Assembly (NCBI GenBank): GCA_031397815.1
Contig: JANNMJ010000116.1
Coordinates: 1 to 32,369 of the forward strand
Direction: 5' to 3'
DNA from: JANNMJ01 sp031397815
Lineage (GTDB): Bacteria; Bacteroidota; Bacteroidia; Cytophagales; Hymenobacteraceae
DNA: 32,369 bases
Each line of letters begins with the position of its first letter. The first letter of the stretch is position 1. Made by a program: the position numbers and the translations under genes. A model generated the notes under the pieces. That model worked only from the letters and a program-made list of their open reading frames with translations. It did no database searches and was not told the DNA's origin. Of this stretch, positions 15,428-22,931 are shown in pieces.

Positions 15428-16612
15428 TTACTGTTGGAATTGGCTGCTATAAAACGCCGCCACGCTCTCCACCACATACTTCTGCTCCTCATCGGTGAGG
15501 GTGGGGTAGAGGGGCAGACTCAGGCAATCGGCGTAGTAGGCTTCGGCGTGCGGGAAGTCACCGGCGCGGTGGCCGAGGGCTTCGTAATACGGCATCCGGT
15601 GGACGGGGATATAATGCACTTGGGCGAAAATATTGCGCGTCCGCAGGAAGTCGTATAGGCCGCGGCGGTCGGTTACTTGCACCACGTACAGGTGATAGGC
15701 ATGCCCGGCGTCGGGCGGTAGAAGCCGCACGTTGGGGTTATTGGCGAACAGGACGTCGTATTGGGCGGCTAGCTCGCGGCGGCGCGCCAAGCCGGCGTCG
15801 GCGCGTTGGAGCTGGCTCAGGCCGAGCGCGCAATTCAGATCCGGTAGGCGGTAATTGTAGCCTAGCTCCTGCATTTCCATGTACCAGCCGCCTTCGTCGG
15901 GGTGATGGAGCTTGGCGGGGTCGCGGGTGATGCCGTGAGTGCGTAGCATCAGTAGCGACTCGTAAAGCGCGCGGGAGGCGGTGGTAATCATGCCGCCTTC
16001 GCCGGTGGCGATGTGCTTGACGGGGTGAAACGAGAAAATAGCTAAATCGGCGAGGGAGCCGTCGCCGCAGTGATGCTTCACGCCGTCAGCAGCTATAAAC
16101 TCACCGCCCGGCGCGTGGCAAGCGTCTTCAATAATCCAGAGACCGAACTCATCGGCCAATGCCCGAAAAGCCACCAAATCCACCGGACGGCCAGCGAAAT
16201 CGACTGGAATCAGCCCGTGAAAATATCCGCGTGGATGACTTTCCAGTAAAGCGCGAACTTTATCGATGTCGATAAGCGCCGTTTTGGGGTCGATATCCGC
16301 AAACCAAACTTCCCCGCCGCAATAGCGCACGCAATTGGCCGAGGCGGCAAACGTGATGGGCGTGGTGATTACCCGTTGACCCGGAGCTACCCCTAACGCC
16401 AATGCGCACAGATGCAAAGCGGCCGTGCCATTGGCAACCGCCACGGCGTACGGAGCGCCGATATAGGCGGCAAAGGCCGTCTCGAAAGCGGCTACGCGGG
16501 GGCCTTGAGTAAGAAAATCGGCGTGCAACGCCTCCACTACCGCCGCCACATCGGCCTCAGTAATGTGCTGGCGGCCGTAGGGAATAGGAGAAGAGGCAGG
16601 AGCGGATGACAC
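15428..16612 (-). CDS. pseC: UDP-4-amino-4,6-dideoxy-N-acetyl-beta-L-altrosamine transaminase
   Basis: PLP-dependent aminotransferase of the DegT/DnrJ/EryC1 family that puts an amino group on C4 of the PseB product. The 394 residues contain DFLTQGP (32-38), NGTAALHL (61-68), IIEDACHAPGG (160-170) and the PLP lysine K199 in FSFHPVKHIATGEGG. The C-terminal YHLYVVQV and VHYIPVHRMPYY segments are typical of PseC. The start is GTG at 16612; most relatives start close to the IPYGRQ segment (10-15), so the first nine residues are somewhat uncertain and no ATG is available. It lies 76 bp after pseB and 19 bp before pseF on the same strand. Confidence 0.9.
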   Translation of the reverse strand: MSSAPASSPIPYGRQHITEADVAAVVEALHADFLTQGPRVAAFETAFAAYIGAPYAVAVANGTAALHLCALALGVAPGQRVITTPITFAASANCVRYCGGEVWFADIDPKTALIDIDKVRALLESHPRGYFHGLIPVDFAGRPVDLVAFRALADEFGLWIIEDACHAPGGEFIAADGVKHHCGDGSLADLAIFSFHPVKHIATGEGGMITTASRALYESLLMLRTHGITRDPAKLHHPDEGGWYMEMQELGYNYRLPDLNCALGLSQLQRADAGLARRRELAAQYDVLFANNPNVRLLPPDAGHAYHLYVVQVTDRRGLYDFLRTRNIFAQVHYIPVHRMPYYEALGHRAGDFPHAEAYYADCLSLPLYPTLTDEEQKYVVESVAAFYSSQFQQ

Positions 16613-16688
16613 GGATGAGAGAAGGGAGAGATCGAAAGTGATAACAACCAGATTGACTTTCCGTAACCAGTAATTTAACTAAGGCTGA

Positions 16689-17708
16689 TTAAACGGTAAA
16701 GTCAGCATCCACGTGTAACCGAATCTCGTCACGTATCTGCTCAGCTGTCAGCCAATGATTGTTTTTATCGGAAGAATATCGGAAGCCCGCTTCAACTTGT
16801 GTGGCGTTGTGTGCCTCCGCATATTCTTCGAGGGTAAATTTGGGCGTCGTGGGCAACACGACGTAATACCGGTCCAGCTCCACGGTGCTGAGCGAATCGG
16901 TTTCGGTAATCATCTCTTCGTGCAGCTTCTCGCCCGGACGGATTCCGACGATTTTCTGCTCGCAATCAGGGCCGATTGCGCGCGCTACTTCGGTAATTTT
17001 GTAGGAAGGAATTTTGGGGACGAATATTTCGCCGCCCCACGCGTGCTCCAGGGCATAAAGCACCAGATCGACGCCTTCTTCGAGCGAGATATTGAACCGC
17101 GTCATGTCGGGGTGCGTGATCGGGAGGACACCCGTTTGCCGCTGTTGCAGGAAAAACGGCACTACTGACCCCCGCGAGCCGATCACGTTGCCGTAGCGCA
17201 CGACCGAAAACCGCAGATCACGGGCACCTTTGAAGTTGTTCGCCGCTACGAAGAGCTTATCCGAGCAAAGCTTGGTGGCGCCGTACAAGTTGATCGGAGC
17301 CGCTGCTTTATCCGTGGAGAGTGCTACAACGTGCTTCACGCCGCAATCGAGCGCCGCGTTAATGACGTTTTCGGCGCCCAGAATATTCGTCTTGATGCAT
17401 TCCATCGGATTATATTCCGCGGCGGGCACCTGCTTGAGTGCCGCCGCGTGGATAATGATGTCGATGCCTTCACAAGCCCGCCGCAAGCGCTCACCGTCGC
17501 GGATATCACCGATGAAGTACCGTAGCGACCGGTGCTCCGCAGGGTTGAACTGCTGCGCCATCTCATACTGCTTCAGCTCATCGCGCGAGAAGATGACCAG
17601 CCGCTTCACGAGCGGAAAGCGCTCTAAGATGGTGCGAATGAATTGCTTGCCGAATGAGCCGGTTCCGCCCGTGACAAGGATAGATTGGTGGTTGAGGTCG
17701 AGGGCCAT
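16689..17708 (-). CDS. pseB: UDP-N-acetylglucosamine 4,6-dehydratase (inverting)
   Basis: First enzyme of the pseudaminic acid pathway: it oxidises, dehydrates and inverts C5 of UDP-GlcNAc to give the 4-keto-6-deoxy-L-arabino sugar. It is an extended SDR protein of 339 residues with the NAD(P) loop VTGGTGSFG (12-20), HAAALKQVP (87-95) and the catalytic STDKAAAPINLYGATK (131-146, with D133, K134, Y142 and K146 in the active site). GIRPGEKLHEEMI near the C-terminus is diagnostic of the PseB/FlaA1 group. ATG at 17708. A Bacteroidota-type promoter candidate lies just upstream, so this is probably the first gene of the pse transcript. Confidence 0.93.
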   Translation of the reverse strand: MALDLNHQSILVTGGTGSFGKQFIRTILERFPLVKRLVIFSRDELKQYEMAQQFNPAEHRSLRYFIGDIRDGERLRRACEGIDIIIHAAALKQVPAAEYNPMECIKTNILGAENVINAALDCGVKHVVALSTDKAAAPINLYGATKLCSDKLFVAANNFKGARDLRFSVVRYGNVIGSRGSVVPFFLQQRQTGVLPITHPDMTRFNISLEEGVDLVLYALEHAWGGEIFVPKIPSYKITEVARAIGPDCEQKIVGIRPGEKLHEEMITETDSLSTVELDRYYVVLPTTPKFTLEEYAEAHNATQVEAGFRYSSDKNNHWLTAEQIRDEIRLHVDADFTV

Positions 17709-17753
17709 TCAGGAAAAGTCAGCCGACTGTAACGGGTGCTATATGCCGGGCTG

Positions 17754-17787
17754 CGAAGGTACGCCTCGGCGTTTAGTGCGTCCGCAA
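17754..17787 (-). promoter_or_regulatory. Candidate promoter of the pse operon
   Basis: On the minus strand TTG (17787-17785), a 23-nt spacer, then TACCTTCG (17761-17754) match the Bacteroidota pattern TTG, 17-23 nt, TAnnTTTG with one mismatch in the -7 box. The box is 46 nt before the pseB ATG. The -33 element lies inside the last codons of the upstream GT4 gene. Confidence 0.45.
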
Positions 17788-19113
17788 CACCGTGGCTAAG
17801 CGGCCGGTGAGCGCGTGGCGCGTCCAAGAGCGTTCGGGGCCGGTGGGCAGGTCGAGGTTGGGGCCGTTGGTCGTCCATTTTTGGGCGAGCGCCGTCAGCT
17901 GTTCCACAAAACCCGCCGTATTGGAGTAAGCGAGTACGCGGCCGGTGCCCGCATCGGTCAGAATACGACTGGCTTCCGAATCGGGCGGCCCGACGGCCAA
18001 TACCGGCTTCCGTGCCGCGAGATATTCGAACAGCTTGCCCGGCAATACGCCCGCATTGTGCGGCACATCAGGCACGGCTAGCAACAGGGCGGAAGCAGCC
18101 ATCAGCTCATTTACTGACTCGTGGTGCGGCACATACGGCCGCGTTTCCAAGATATCGGCCAGTCCGGCTTGCCATACTTGCTTCAGCAATCCAGTCGAAA
18201 CCTGCCCCACGAAGCGCAGCCGCAGCGGCACTTGCGGAAAAGCCTTCTGAATAGCCCGAACAGCGGGGAAAAACCCCGCATCCAGCCGGTAGGCTTCCGT
18301 AATGGTCCCGGCGTGCAGGATGCGCAGCACATCTGTCGGCGGCTGACTGCGCCGATGTGCGAAATCGGCCTCGTCGTAGCCATTTGGAATGACGGTGAGC
18401 TTCTGATGGTCGGCACCGGGTACTTTCGAGAGCAATAATTCGCCGGTATGGCGGCTGGTCGTGAGCAGCGCGTCGCAGGCCTGCATCACCTGCCGCTCAT
18501 ACCGCGCATCGAGCCAGCGGACGGGCGGCAAGTGCCTCAGCTCCTTATAGTAGTAGATATCGGTCCACGGGTCGCGCATGTCGGCGAGCCAGCGGAGCTG
18601 CGGAAACCGTTTCTTCAGCTCCAAACCAATGAGCTGGGTAGAATGAGGCGGGGAAGAAGTGAGAAACCCGTCGAAATCTCCCGTTTTCAGCAATTCCGTA
18701 GCGGCTTTTACCGCGTGGCGGTTCCAACCGCGGCGCGGGTCTGGCACGAAGAGATTTCCCCGTAAAAACTTGAAAATCTGCTGCTTACGCGATGTCCGCG
18801 ACACGTTCGCAAACCCACCGTACGGAATCGTATCGGCCCCGCTCATCTTCTGATAAACGCCGAACGGCTCAGTAGTAGAGGTTCGGATGACGCGTAGCGA
18901 CGCCGGAATCGCCTCAAGCAGCGATTCGTCGCGCACGGGGTAGGCGGCCTGCGCCGGATCAACCGTCAGCACCGTCGGCTCTATGCCGAACGCCGGTAGA
19001 TGCCGCGCAAATTGCAGGCACCGCTGCACGCCCGCCCCACCCGACGGCGGCCAGTAATACGTAATCAGTAGCAAACGAAGCGGACGGGCGGCAGCAGAGG
19101 AAATGGCGGTCAT
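17773..19113 (-). CDS. Glycosyltransferase family 4 protein
   Basis: A 446-residue GT-B retaining glycosyltransferase, soluble or membrane-associated. The N-terminal domain begins LRLLLITYYWPPSGGAGVQR (12-31), the usual glycine-rich start of GT4 enzymes, and has MRDPWTD (179-185). The C-terminal donor-binding domain has VIPNGYDEADF (241-251), ILHAGT (265-270), RLRFVGQ (298-304) and the donor-site motif HNAGVLPGKLFEYLAARKPVL (352-372), where the usual EX7E motif corresponds to the GxLPGKLFEYLA segment. Start ATG at 19113; the frame is open 28 codons further but that part overlaps the ffh promoter region. It is divergent from ffh and 64 bp before pseB. It probably adds a sugar to the surface glycan; its donor is unknown. 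Confidence 0.82.
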   Translation of the reverse strand: MTAISSAAARPLRLLLITYYWPPSGGAGVQRCLQFARHLPAFGIEPTVLTVDPAQAAYPVRDESLLEAIPASLRVIRTSTTEPFGVYQKMSGADTIPYGGFANVSRTSRKQQIFKFLRGNLFVPDPRRGWNRHAVKAATELLKTGDFDGFLTSSPPHSTQLIGLELKKRFPQLRWLADMRDPWTDIYYYKELRHLPPVRWLDARYERQVMQACDALLTTSRHTGELLLSKVPGADHQKLTVIPNGYDEADFAHRRSQPPTDVLRILHAGTITEAYRLDAGFFPAVRAIQKAFPQVPLRLRFVGQVSTGLLKQVWQAGLADILETRPYVPHHESVNELMAASALLLAVPDVPHNAGVLPGKLFEYLAARKPVLAVGPPDSEASRILTDAGTGRVLAYSNTAGFVEQLTALAQKWTTNGPNLDLPTGPERSWTRHALTGRLATVLRTH

Positions 19114-19145
19114 TGGGACCACGAAACTACGCGGCGGTACCTTTG
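19113..19145 (+). promoter_or_regulatory. Candidate promoter of ffh
   Basis: TTG (19113-19115), a 22-nt spacer, then TACCTTTG (19138-19145), an exact -7 box of the Bacteroidota type. The ffh ATG is 87 nt downstream of the box, leaving a leader of about 80 nt that holds a hairpin. Confidence 0.5.
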
Positions 19146-19204
19146 CAGCGTGACGCGGGAGTTGGGCGAGCGTAAAGCCGCCGCTTCGCGTTTCCATAGC
19201 AACT

Positions 19205-19220
19205 GCGGACAGTGGTCCGC
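19205..19220 (+). other. Hairpin in the ffh leader
   Basis: GCGGAC-AGTG-GTCCGC is a perfect 6-bp stem with a 4-nt loop, ending 11 nt before the ffh ATG. It may affect translation initiation or be a small dispersed palindrome. No T-run follows. Confidence 0.4.
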
Positions 19221-19231
19221 GCTACCGTTTT

Positions 19232-20602
19232 ATGTTCGATAATCTCTCCCAAAAGCTCGATCGCGCCCTCAAGACCCTCAAAGGCAAAGGCCAGATCACG
19301 GATATCAACGTCGCCGCGACGATCAAGGAAGTGCGCCGGGCGCTCGTTGATGCCGACGTAAACTTCAAGGTCGCGAAGGACGTCACCGACCGGATTCAGC
19401 AGGAAGCGCTCGGTCAGAAGGTACTCGCCGCGATTGAGCCGGGGCAGTTGATGGTGAAAATCGTGTACGACGAGCTGACCAAGCTGATGGGCGGCGAGAA
19501 GACTGACGTCGTCATCAAAGGCGACCCGGCCGTGGTCCTCATCGCCGGGCTGCAAGGCTCCGGTAAGACCACTTTTACCGGCAAGCTCGCCGCGCTGCTC
19601 AAAAAGCAGGGGCGGAGCGTGGTGGTCGCGGCCTGCGACGTTTATCGCCCGGCGGCCGTCGAGCAGCTGCGCGTGCTGGCCGAGCAAGTGGGCGCCGAGT
19701 TCTATTCTGAGCCTGACTCTAAAGACCCGATAGAAATCGCGCGCAATGCCGTGCAGCACGGACGCCGGTTGGGCCGCAAGGTGGTTATCATCGATACGGC
19801 CGGTCGCTTGGCGATTGATGAGATGATGATGCGCGAAGTCGAAGGCATCAAAGCAGCCGTCAATCCTTCGGAAACGCTGTTCGTGGTCGATTCGATGACG
19901 GGTCAGGATGCCGTCAACACCGCCAAAACCTTCAACGAGCGCCTCAACTTCGATGGTGTCGTCCTGACGAAGCTCGACGGCGACTCGCGCGGTGGCGCCG
20001 CCCTGAGCATTCGGGCAGTCGTCGAGAAGCCGATTAAGTTCATCTCGACCGGCGAGAAGATGGACGCCCTCGACCTGTTCTACCCCGACCGCATGGCGCA
20101 GCGGATTCTGGGCATGGGCGACGTGATTTCGCTCGTCGAGCGCGCCCAGCAGGCGTACGACGAAGACGAAGCGCGTCGGATCAACGCTAAGATTCGCAAA
20201 AACCAGTTCAATTTCGACGACTTCTTGTCCCAGCTCGACCAAATCCGGAAGATGGGCAACATCAAGGATCTCGTTGGGATGATTCCGGGGATGGGCAAAG
20301 CGATGAAGGATATCGACATCGACGACAACGCCTTCACGCCCATCGAATCGATTATCCGCTCTATGACGCCCGCCGAGCGCGCCAATCCGGAGCTGCTCAA
20401 CCCCGCCCGCCGCAAGCGCATCGCGACCGGCTCCGGCCGCTCAACGCAGGAAGTGAATCAGATGCTCAAGCAGTTTGAGCAAATGCGGCAAATGATGCGG
20501 CAGATGAGCAAGCTCAGCGGCAACCCCGCCGCGATGAAGCAGATGCAGCAGCAGCTTCAGCGCGCACAACAGCAGCAGGGCGGCGGCGGACGGCGCCGCT
20601 AA
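19232..20602 (+). CDS. ffh: Signal recognition particle protein Ffh (SRP54)
   Basis: GTPase that binds signal sequences of nascent membrane proteins and, with 4.5S RNA and FtsY, targets ribosomes to the membrane. The 456 residues follow the family layout: an N helical bundle (1-90), a G domain with GLQGSGKTT (106-114, P-loop), CDVYRPAA (135-142), DTAGR (188-192) and TKLDGDSRGG (246-255), then a methionine-rich M domain (about 300-456) with MIPGMGK and a run of MRQMMRQM-type helices for signal-peptide and RNA binding. The C-terminus is Gln/Gly/Arg-rich (QQQQGGGGRRR), a common low-complexity tail. ATG at 19232. The gene lies immediately before tRNA-Trp and secE. Confidence 0.97.
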   Translation: MFDNLSQKLDRALKTLKGKGQITDINVAATIKEVRRALVDADVNFKVAKDVTDRIQQEALGQKVLAAIEPGQLMVKIVYDELTKLMGGEKTDVVIKGDPAVVLIAGLQGSGKTTFTGKLAALLKKQGRSVVVAACDVYRPAAVEQLRVLAEQVGAEFYSEPDSKDPIEIARNAVQHGRRLGRKVVIIDTAGRLAIDEMMMREVEGIKAAVNPSETLFVVDSMTGQDAVNTAKTFNERLNFDGVVLTKLDGDSRGGAALSIRAVVEKPIKFISTGEKMDALDLFYPDRMAQRILGMGDVISLVERAQQAYDEDEARRINAKIRKNQFNFDDFLSQLDQIRKMGNIKDLVGMIPGMGKAMKDIDIDDNAFTPIESIIRSMTPAERANPELLNPARRKRIATGSGRSTQEVNQMLKQFEQMRQMMRQMSKLSGNPAAMKQMQQQLQRAQQQQGGGGRRR

Positions 20603-20612
20603 AGCGTAAAAG

Positions 20613-20645
20613 GGGGCGCAGATGACCGCTTCAGCGGCTGCACCC
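20613..20645 (+). terminator. Possible hairpin terminator after ffh
   Basis: CCGCT-tc-AGCGG (20626-20637) is extended by GCAG (20618-20621) pairing with CTGC (20638-20641) and GGG with CCC, with a 4-nt bulge. It lies about 10 nt after the ffh stop. There is no T-run after it, so termination is uncertain. Confidence 0.3.
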
Positions 20646-20676
20646 TCGTCGGTACGGGATATTTGGTAATCGACCG

Positions 20677-20707
20677 TTGTGTTTTTGCCGACTGCTCCGT
20701 ACCTTTG
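20677..20707 (+). promoter_or_regulatory. Bacteroidota-type promoter for tRNA-Trp and secE-nusG
   Basis: TTGTG (20677-20681) and TACCTTTG (20700-20707) with 20 nt between TTG and TA are an excellent match to the -33/-7 consensus of the Bacteroidota primary sigma factor. The tRNA begins 40 nt after the -7 box. The same transcript can continue through secE and nusG. Confidence 0.65.
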
Positions 20708-20747
20708 CGGTCCGTTTCGGTGGCCTATGCACCGATGCGGGTTTTCT

Positions 20748-20818
20748 ACGGGCGTAGTTCAAGGGTAGAATAGAGGTCTCCAAAACCTTTGATGGGAGTT
20801 CGAATCTCTCCGCCCGTG
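20748..20818 (+). tRNA. trnW: tRNA-Trp (anticodon CCA)
   Basis: A 71-nt cloverleaf folds by hand. The acceptor stem is ACGGGCG with CGCCCGT and discriminator G73. The D stem is GTTC/GAAT. The anticodon stem is GAGGT/ACCTT with loop CTCCAAA, giving anticodon CCA at 20780-20782. The variable loop is 4 nt and the T arm is GGGAG-TTCGAAT-CTCTC. G73 is the expected tryptophan discriminator. The CCA tail is not encoded (GCA follows). A tRNA-Trp just before secE-nusG is the common arrangement in bacteria of this group. Confidence 0.95.
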
Positions 20819-20860
20819 CATTTTTCTTCTTCTCAATCCGTCGTTTTACGGCTCCGCGCA

Positions 20861-21052
20861 ATGGAACAATTGTCGCTCTTCTTCAAGGAAACCTTCGACG
20901 AGGTTCGCTATCGCGTAACCTGGCCGACGTTCTCGGAGCTGCAAAAAAGCTCGGCAATGGTGTTGGTTGGGTCCCTCATCTTCGCAATTGTCGTCGGGCT
21001 GATGGATTATGCCTTCGACTTAGGACTCACCAAGTTCTACGACCAGTTCTAA
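20861..21052 (+). CDS. secE: Preprotein translocase subunit SecE
   Basis: The 63-residue single-span form of SecE, the clamp subunit of the SecYEG channel. It has the amphipathic helix LFFKETFDEVRYRVTWP with the conserved VTWPTFSEL (19-27), then one transmembrane helix (about 31-50) and a short periplasmic tail. ATG at 20861 is chosen, although the frame stays open upstream into the tRNA-Trp gene, because it gives the family N-terminus. It lies 42 bp after the tRNA and 30 bp before nusG. Confidence 0.93.
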   Translation: MEQLSLFFKETFDEVRYRVTWPTFSELQKSSAMVLVGSLIFAIVVGLMDYAFDLGLTKFYDQF

Positions 21053-21082
21053 CTCTCCCACTGCTGAACCCCCCGAGAAGCC

Positions 21083-21685
21083 GTGGCTGATCTGAAATGG
21101 TATGTAGTCCGCGCCGTGAGCGGGCAGGAAAAGAAAGCGAAACAGTATCTGGAAACGGAGATTGTTCGTCAGAAATTTGATGAGTGGGTGCCGCAAATCC
21201 TGATTCCTTCTGAGAAGGTTTTCGAGATGCGCAACGGTAAGAAGCGGGTGCGCGAGCGTTCGTTCTTCCCCGGCTACATCCTCATCGAAGCCGACCTGAG
21301 CCACGGCGAGCTGGAGCATACTATTCTGAGCATTCCCGGCGTCATCGGCTTCTTAGGCTCTGACGAAGGCAAGGACAAGAATCGTAAGCCGGTACCGCTT
21401 CGCTTGGCCGAAGTAAACCGCATTCTGGGTCGACTCGATGAGGGCGAATCAGAAGAAGCTGCTTTGGCAGTGCCATTCGTGGTTGGAGAGCGCGTGAAGG
21501 TGATGGATGGTCCGTTCAAGACCTTCTCCGGCACGGTCCGCGAAATCTTCGACGAGCGTAAGCGCCTGAATGTGGTGGTTTCGATCTTCGGTCGTGAGAC
21601 GCCCGTGGAGCTGAACTACACGCAGGTCGAAAAAGATACGGAAGTGGAAGGCACTAAGCCTGCCGCTGCCAGCAATAAGAAATAA
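21083..21685 (+). CDS. nusG: Transcription termination/antitermination factor NusG
   Basis: The 200-residue protein has the NGN domain (KWYVVRAVSGQEKKAKQYLE at 5-24, RSFFPGYILIEADL further on) that binds the RNA polymerase clamp, a linker, and a C-terminal KOW domain (GERVKVMDGPFKTFSGTV, then LNVVVSIFGRETPVELNYTQVEK) that contacts Rho or ribosomal protein S10. The start is GTG at 21083 with GAGAAG about 5 nt upstream; no ATG alternative precedes the conserved KWYVV. The C-terminus has an extra Ala/Lys tail. A hairpin terminator follows, separating it from rplK. Confidence 0.96.
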   Translation: MADLKWYVVRAVSGQEKKAKQYLETEIVRQKFDEWVPQILIPSEKVFEMRNGKKRVRERSFFPGYILIEADLSHGELEHTILSIPGVIGFLGSDEGKDKNRKPVPLRLAEVNRILGRLDEGESEEAALAVPFVVGERVKVMDGPFKTFSGTVREIFDERKRLNVVVSIFGRETPVELNYTQVEKDTEVEGTKPAAASNKK

Positions 21686-21686
21686 C

Positions 21687-21718
21687 GTCGCGCTTTACGC
21701 GGCTTTTGTTTGTTTTTT
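21687..21718 (+). terminator. Rho-independent terminator between nusG and rplK
   Basis: GTCGCG (21687-21692) pairs with CGCGGC (21698-21703), one T-G wobble, over a 5-nt loop. It is followed directly by a T-rich run, ttttgtttgtttttt. It starts right after the nusG stop. It splits the secE-nusG transcript from the ribosomal protein operon, at least in part. Confidence 0.6.
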
Positions 21719-21760
21719 CCATCACCCGGTGGCCCCGGTTGATGTCATTTTTTCTCTCCA

Positions 21761-22204
21761 ATGGCCAAAGAAATCAGAGGATACCTGAAGATTCAGGTAA
21801 AGGGAGGTGCCGCGAACCCCGCGCCACCGATTGGACCTGCACTCGGCTCAAAAGGCTTGAATATCATGGAGTTCTGCAAGCAGTTCAATGCTCGGACCCA
21901 GGATAAAGCCGGTCAAGTGCTTCCCGTACTGATCACGATGTACACGGACAAGTCGTTCGATTTCGTGATCAAAACCCCGCCCGCGCCGGTGTTGCTTAAA
22001 GAAGCAGCTAAGCTCCAATCGGGATCAAAAGAGCCGAACCGTAACAAGGTTGGCTCTGTGTCGTGGGATCAGGTCCGCACGATTGCGGAAATCAAGATGC
22101 CCGACCTCAACGCCTTCACTGTGGAGGCTGCGATGCGGCAAGTGGCCGGTACTGCCCGTTCGATGGGTATTACCGTGTCGGGCGCTAATCCCTTCAAAGA
22201 TTAA
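21761..22204 (+). CDS. rplK: 50S ribosomal protein L11
   Basis: The 147 residues match L11 throughout: an N-terminal domain with IKVQVKGG-like KIQVKGGAANPAPPIGPALG (the flexible thiostrepton-region loop with conserved prolines), KGLNIMEFCKQFNART, then the C-terminal 23S rRNA-binding domain with TPPAPVLLKEAAK and the end GTARSMGITV. It forms the GTPase-associated centre with L10 and L7/L12. ATG at 21761. First gene after the nusG terminator, followed by rplA after 16 bp. No clear promoter is visible in the 40 bp upstream. Confidence 0.98.
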   Translation: MAKEIRGYLKIQVKGGAANPAPPIGPALGSKGLNIMEFCKQFNARTQDKAGQVLPVLITMYTDKSFDFVIKTPPAPVLLKEAAKLQSGSKEPNRNKVGSVSWDQVRTIAEIKMPDLNAFTVEAAMRQVAGTARSMGITVSGANPFKD

Positions 22205-22220
22205 TCAACCGTAACGAACA

Positions 22221-22916
22221 ATGGCAAAGCTGACCAAAAAGCGCAAAGCCGCGCTCGCCAAGGTTGACCAGACCAAGCAGTACACGCTCGTAGAAGCGGC
22301 GGCACTGGTGAAAGAAGTAACCTTCACCAAATTCGACGCTTCCGTTGACATCGACGTCCGTCTGGGCGTTGATCCGCGGAAAGCCGACCAAATGGTACGT
22401 GGCGTTGCCACGCTGCCCCACGGTACGGGTAAAACCATCCGCGTACTCGCCCTCGTGACCCCCGACAAAGAGGAGGAAGCCCGCAACGCCGGCGCCGACT
22501 ACGTTGGTCTCGACGAGTACATCCAGAAAATCGAAAAAGGCTGGGTCGATGTAGACGTCATCATCACGATGCCGGCTGTGATGGCCAAAGTCGGTCGCTT
22601 GGGCCGTATCCTCGGTCCACGTAACCTGATGCCGAACCCGAAATCGGGTACGGTAACGGCTGATGTGGCGAAAGCCGTGACGGAAGTGAAAGCAGGTAAA
22701 ATCGACTTCAAAGTCGATAAAACCGGCATCATCCACACCAGCATCGGTAAAGTGTCGTTCTCGCCGGAAAAAATCGCTGAGAACGCCGCTGAAGTCATCA
22801 ACACGCTGTTGCGCCTGAAGCCATCGTCGTCGAAGGGTACTTACGTCCGGAGCATCACGCTCTCGTCGACGATGAGCCCTGCCGTGCCGGTGGATCCTAG
22901 CCAAACGAAAGCCTAA
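22221..22916 (+). CDS. rplA: 50S ribosomal protein L1
   Basis: The 231-residue L1 of the ribosomal stalk on 23S rRNA, which in many bacteria also represses its own operon. Family motifs are KFDASVDIDVRLGVDPRKADQ, VRGVATLPHGTGK, the central GRLGRILGPRNLMPNPKSGTV, and the end SSSKGTYVRSITLSSTM. ATG at 22221, 16 bp after rplK and 15 bp before rplJ. The C-terminus has a short extra tail (PAVPVDPSQTKA). Confidence 0.98.
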   Translation: MAKLTKKRKAALAKVDQTKQYTLVEAAALVKEVTFTKFDASVDIDVRLGVDPRKADQMVRGVATLPHGTGKTIRVLALVTPDKEEEARNAGADYVGLDEYIQKIEKGWVDVDVIITMPAVMAKVGRLGRILGPRNLMPNPKSGTVTADVAKAVTEVKAGKIDFKVDKTGIIHTSIGKVSFSPEKIAENAAEVINTLLRLKPSSSKGTYVRSITLSSTMSPAVPVDPSQTKA

Positions 22917-22931
22917 GCCCGCCGAAGAATA

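Noticed and set aside
19127..20242. A 371-codon open frame antisense to ffh
   Set aside because: It lies entirely over the well-supported ffh and its leader, and has no protein-like motifs.
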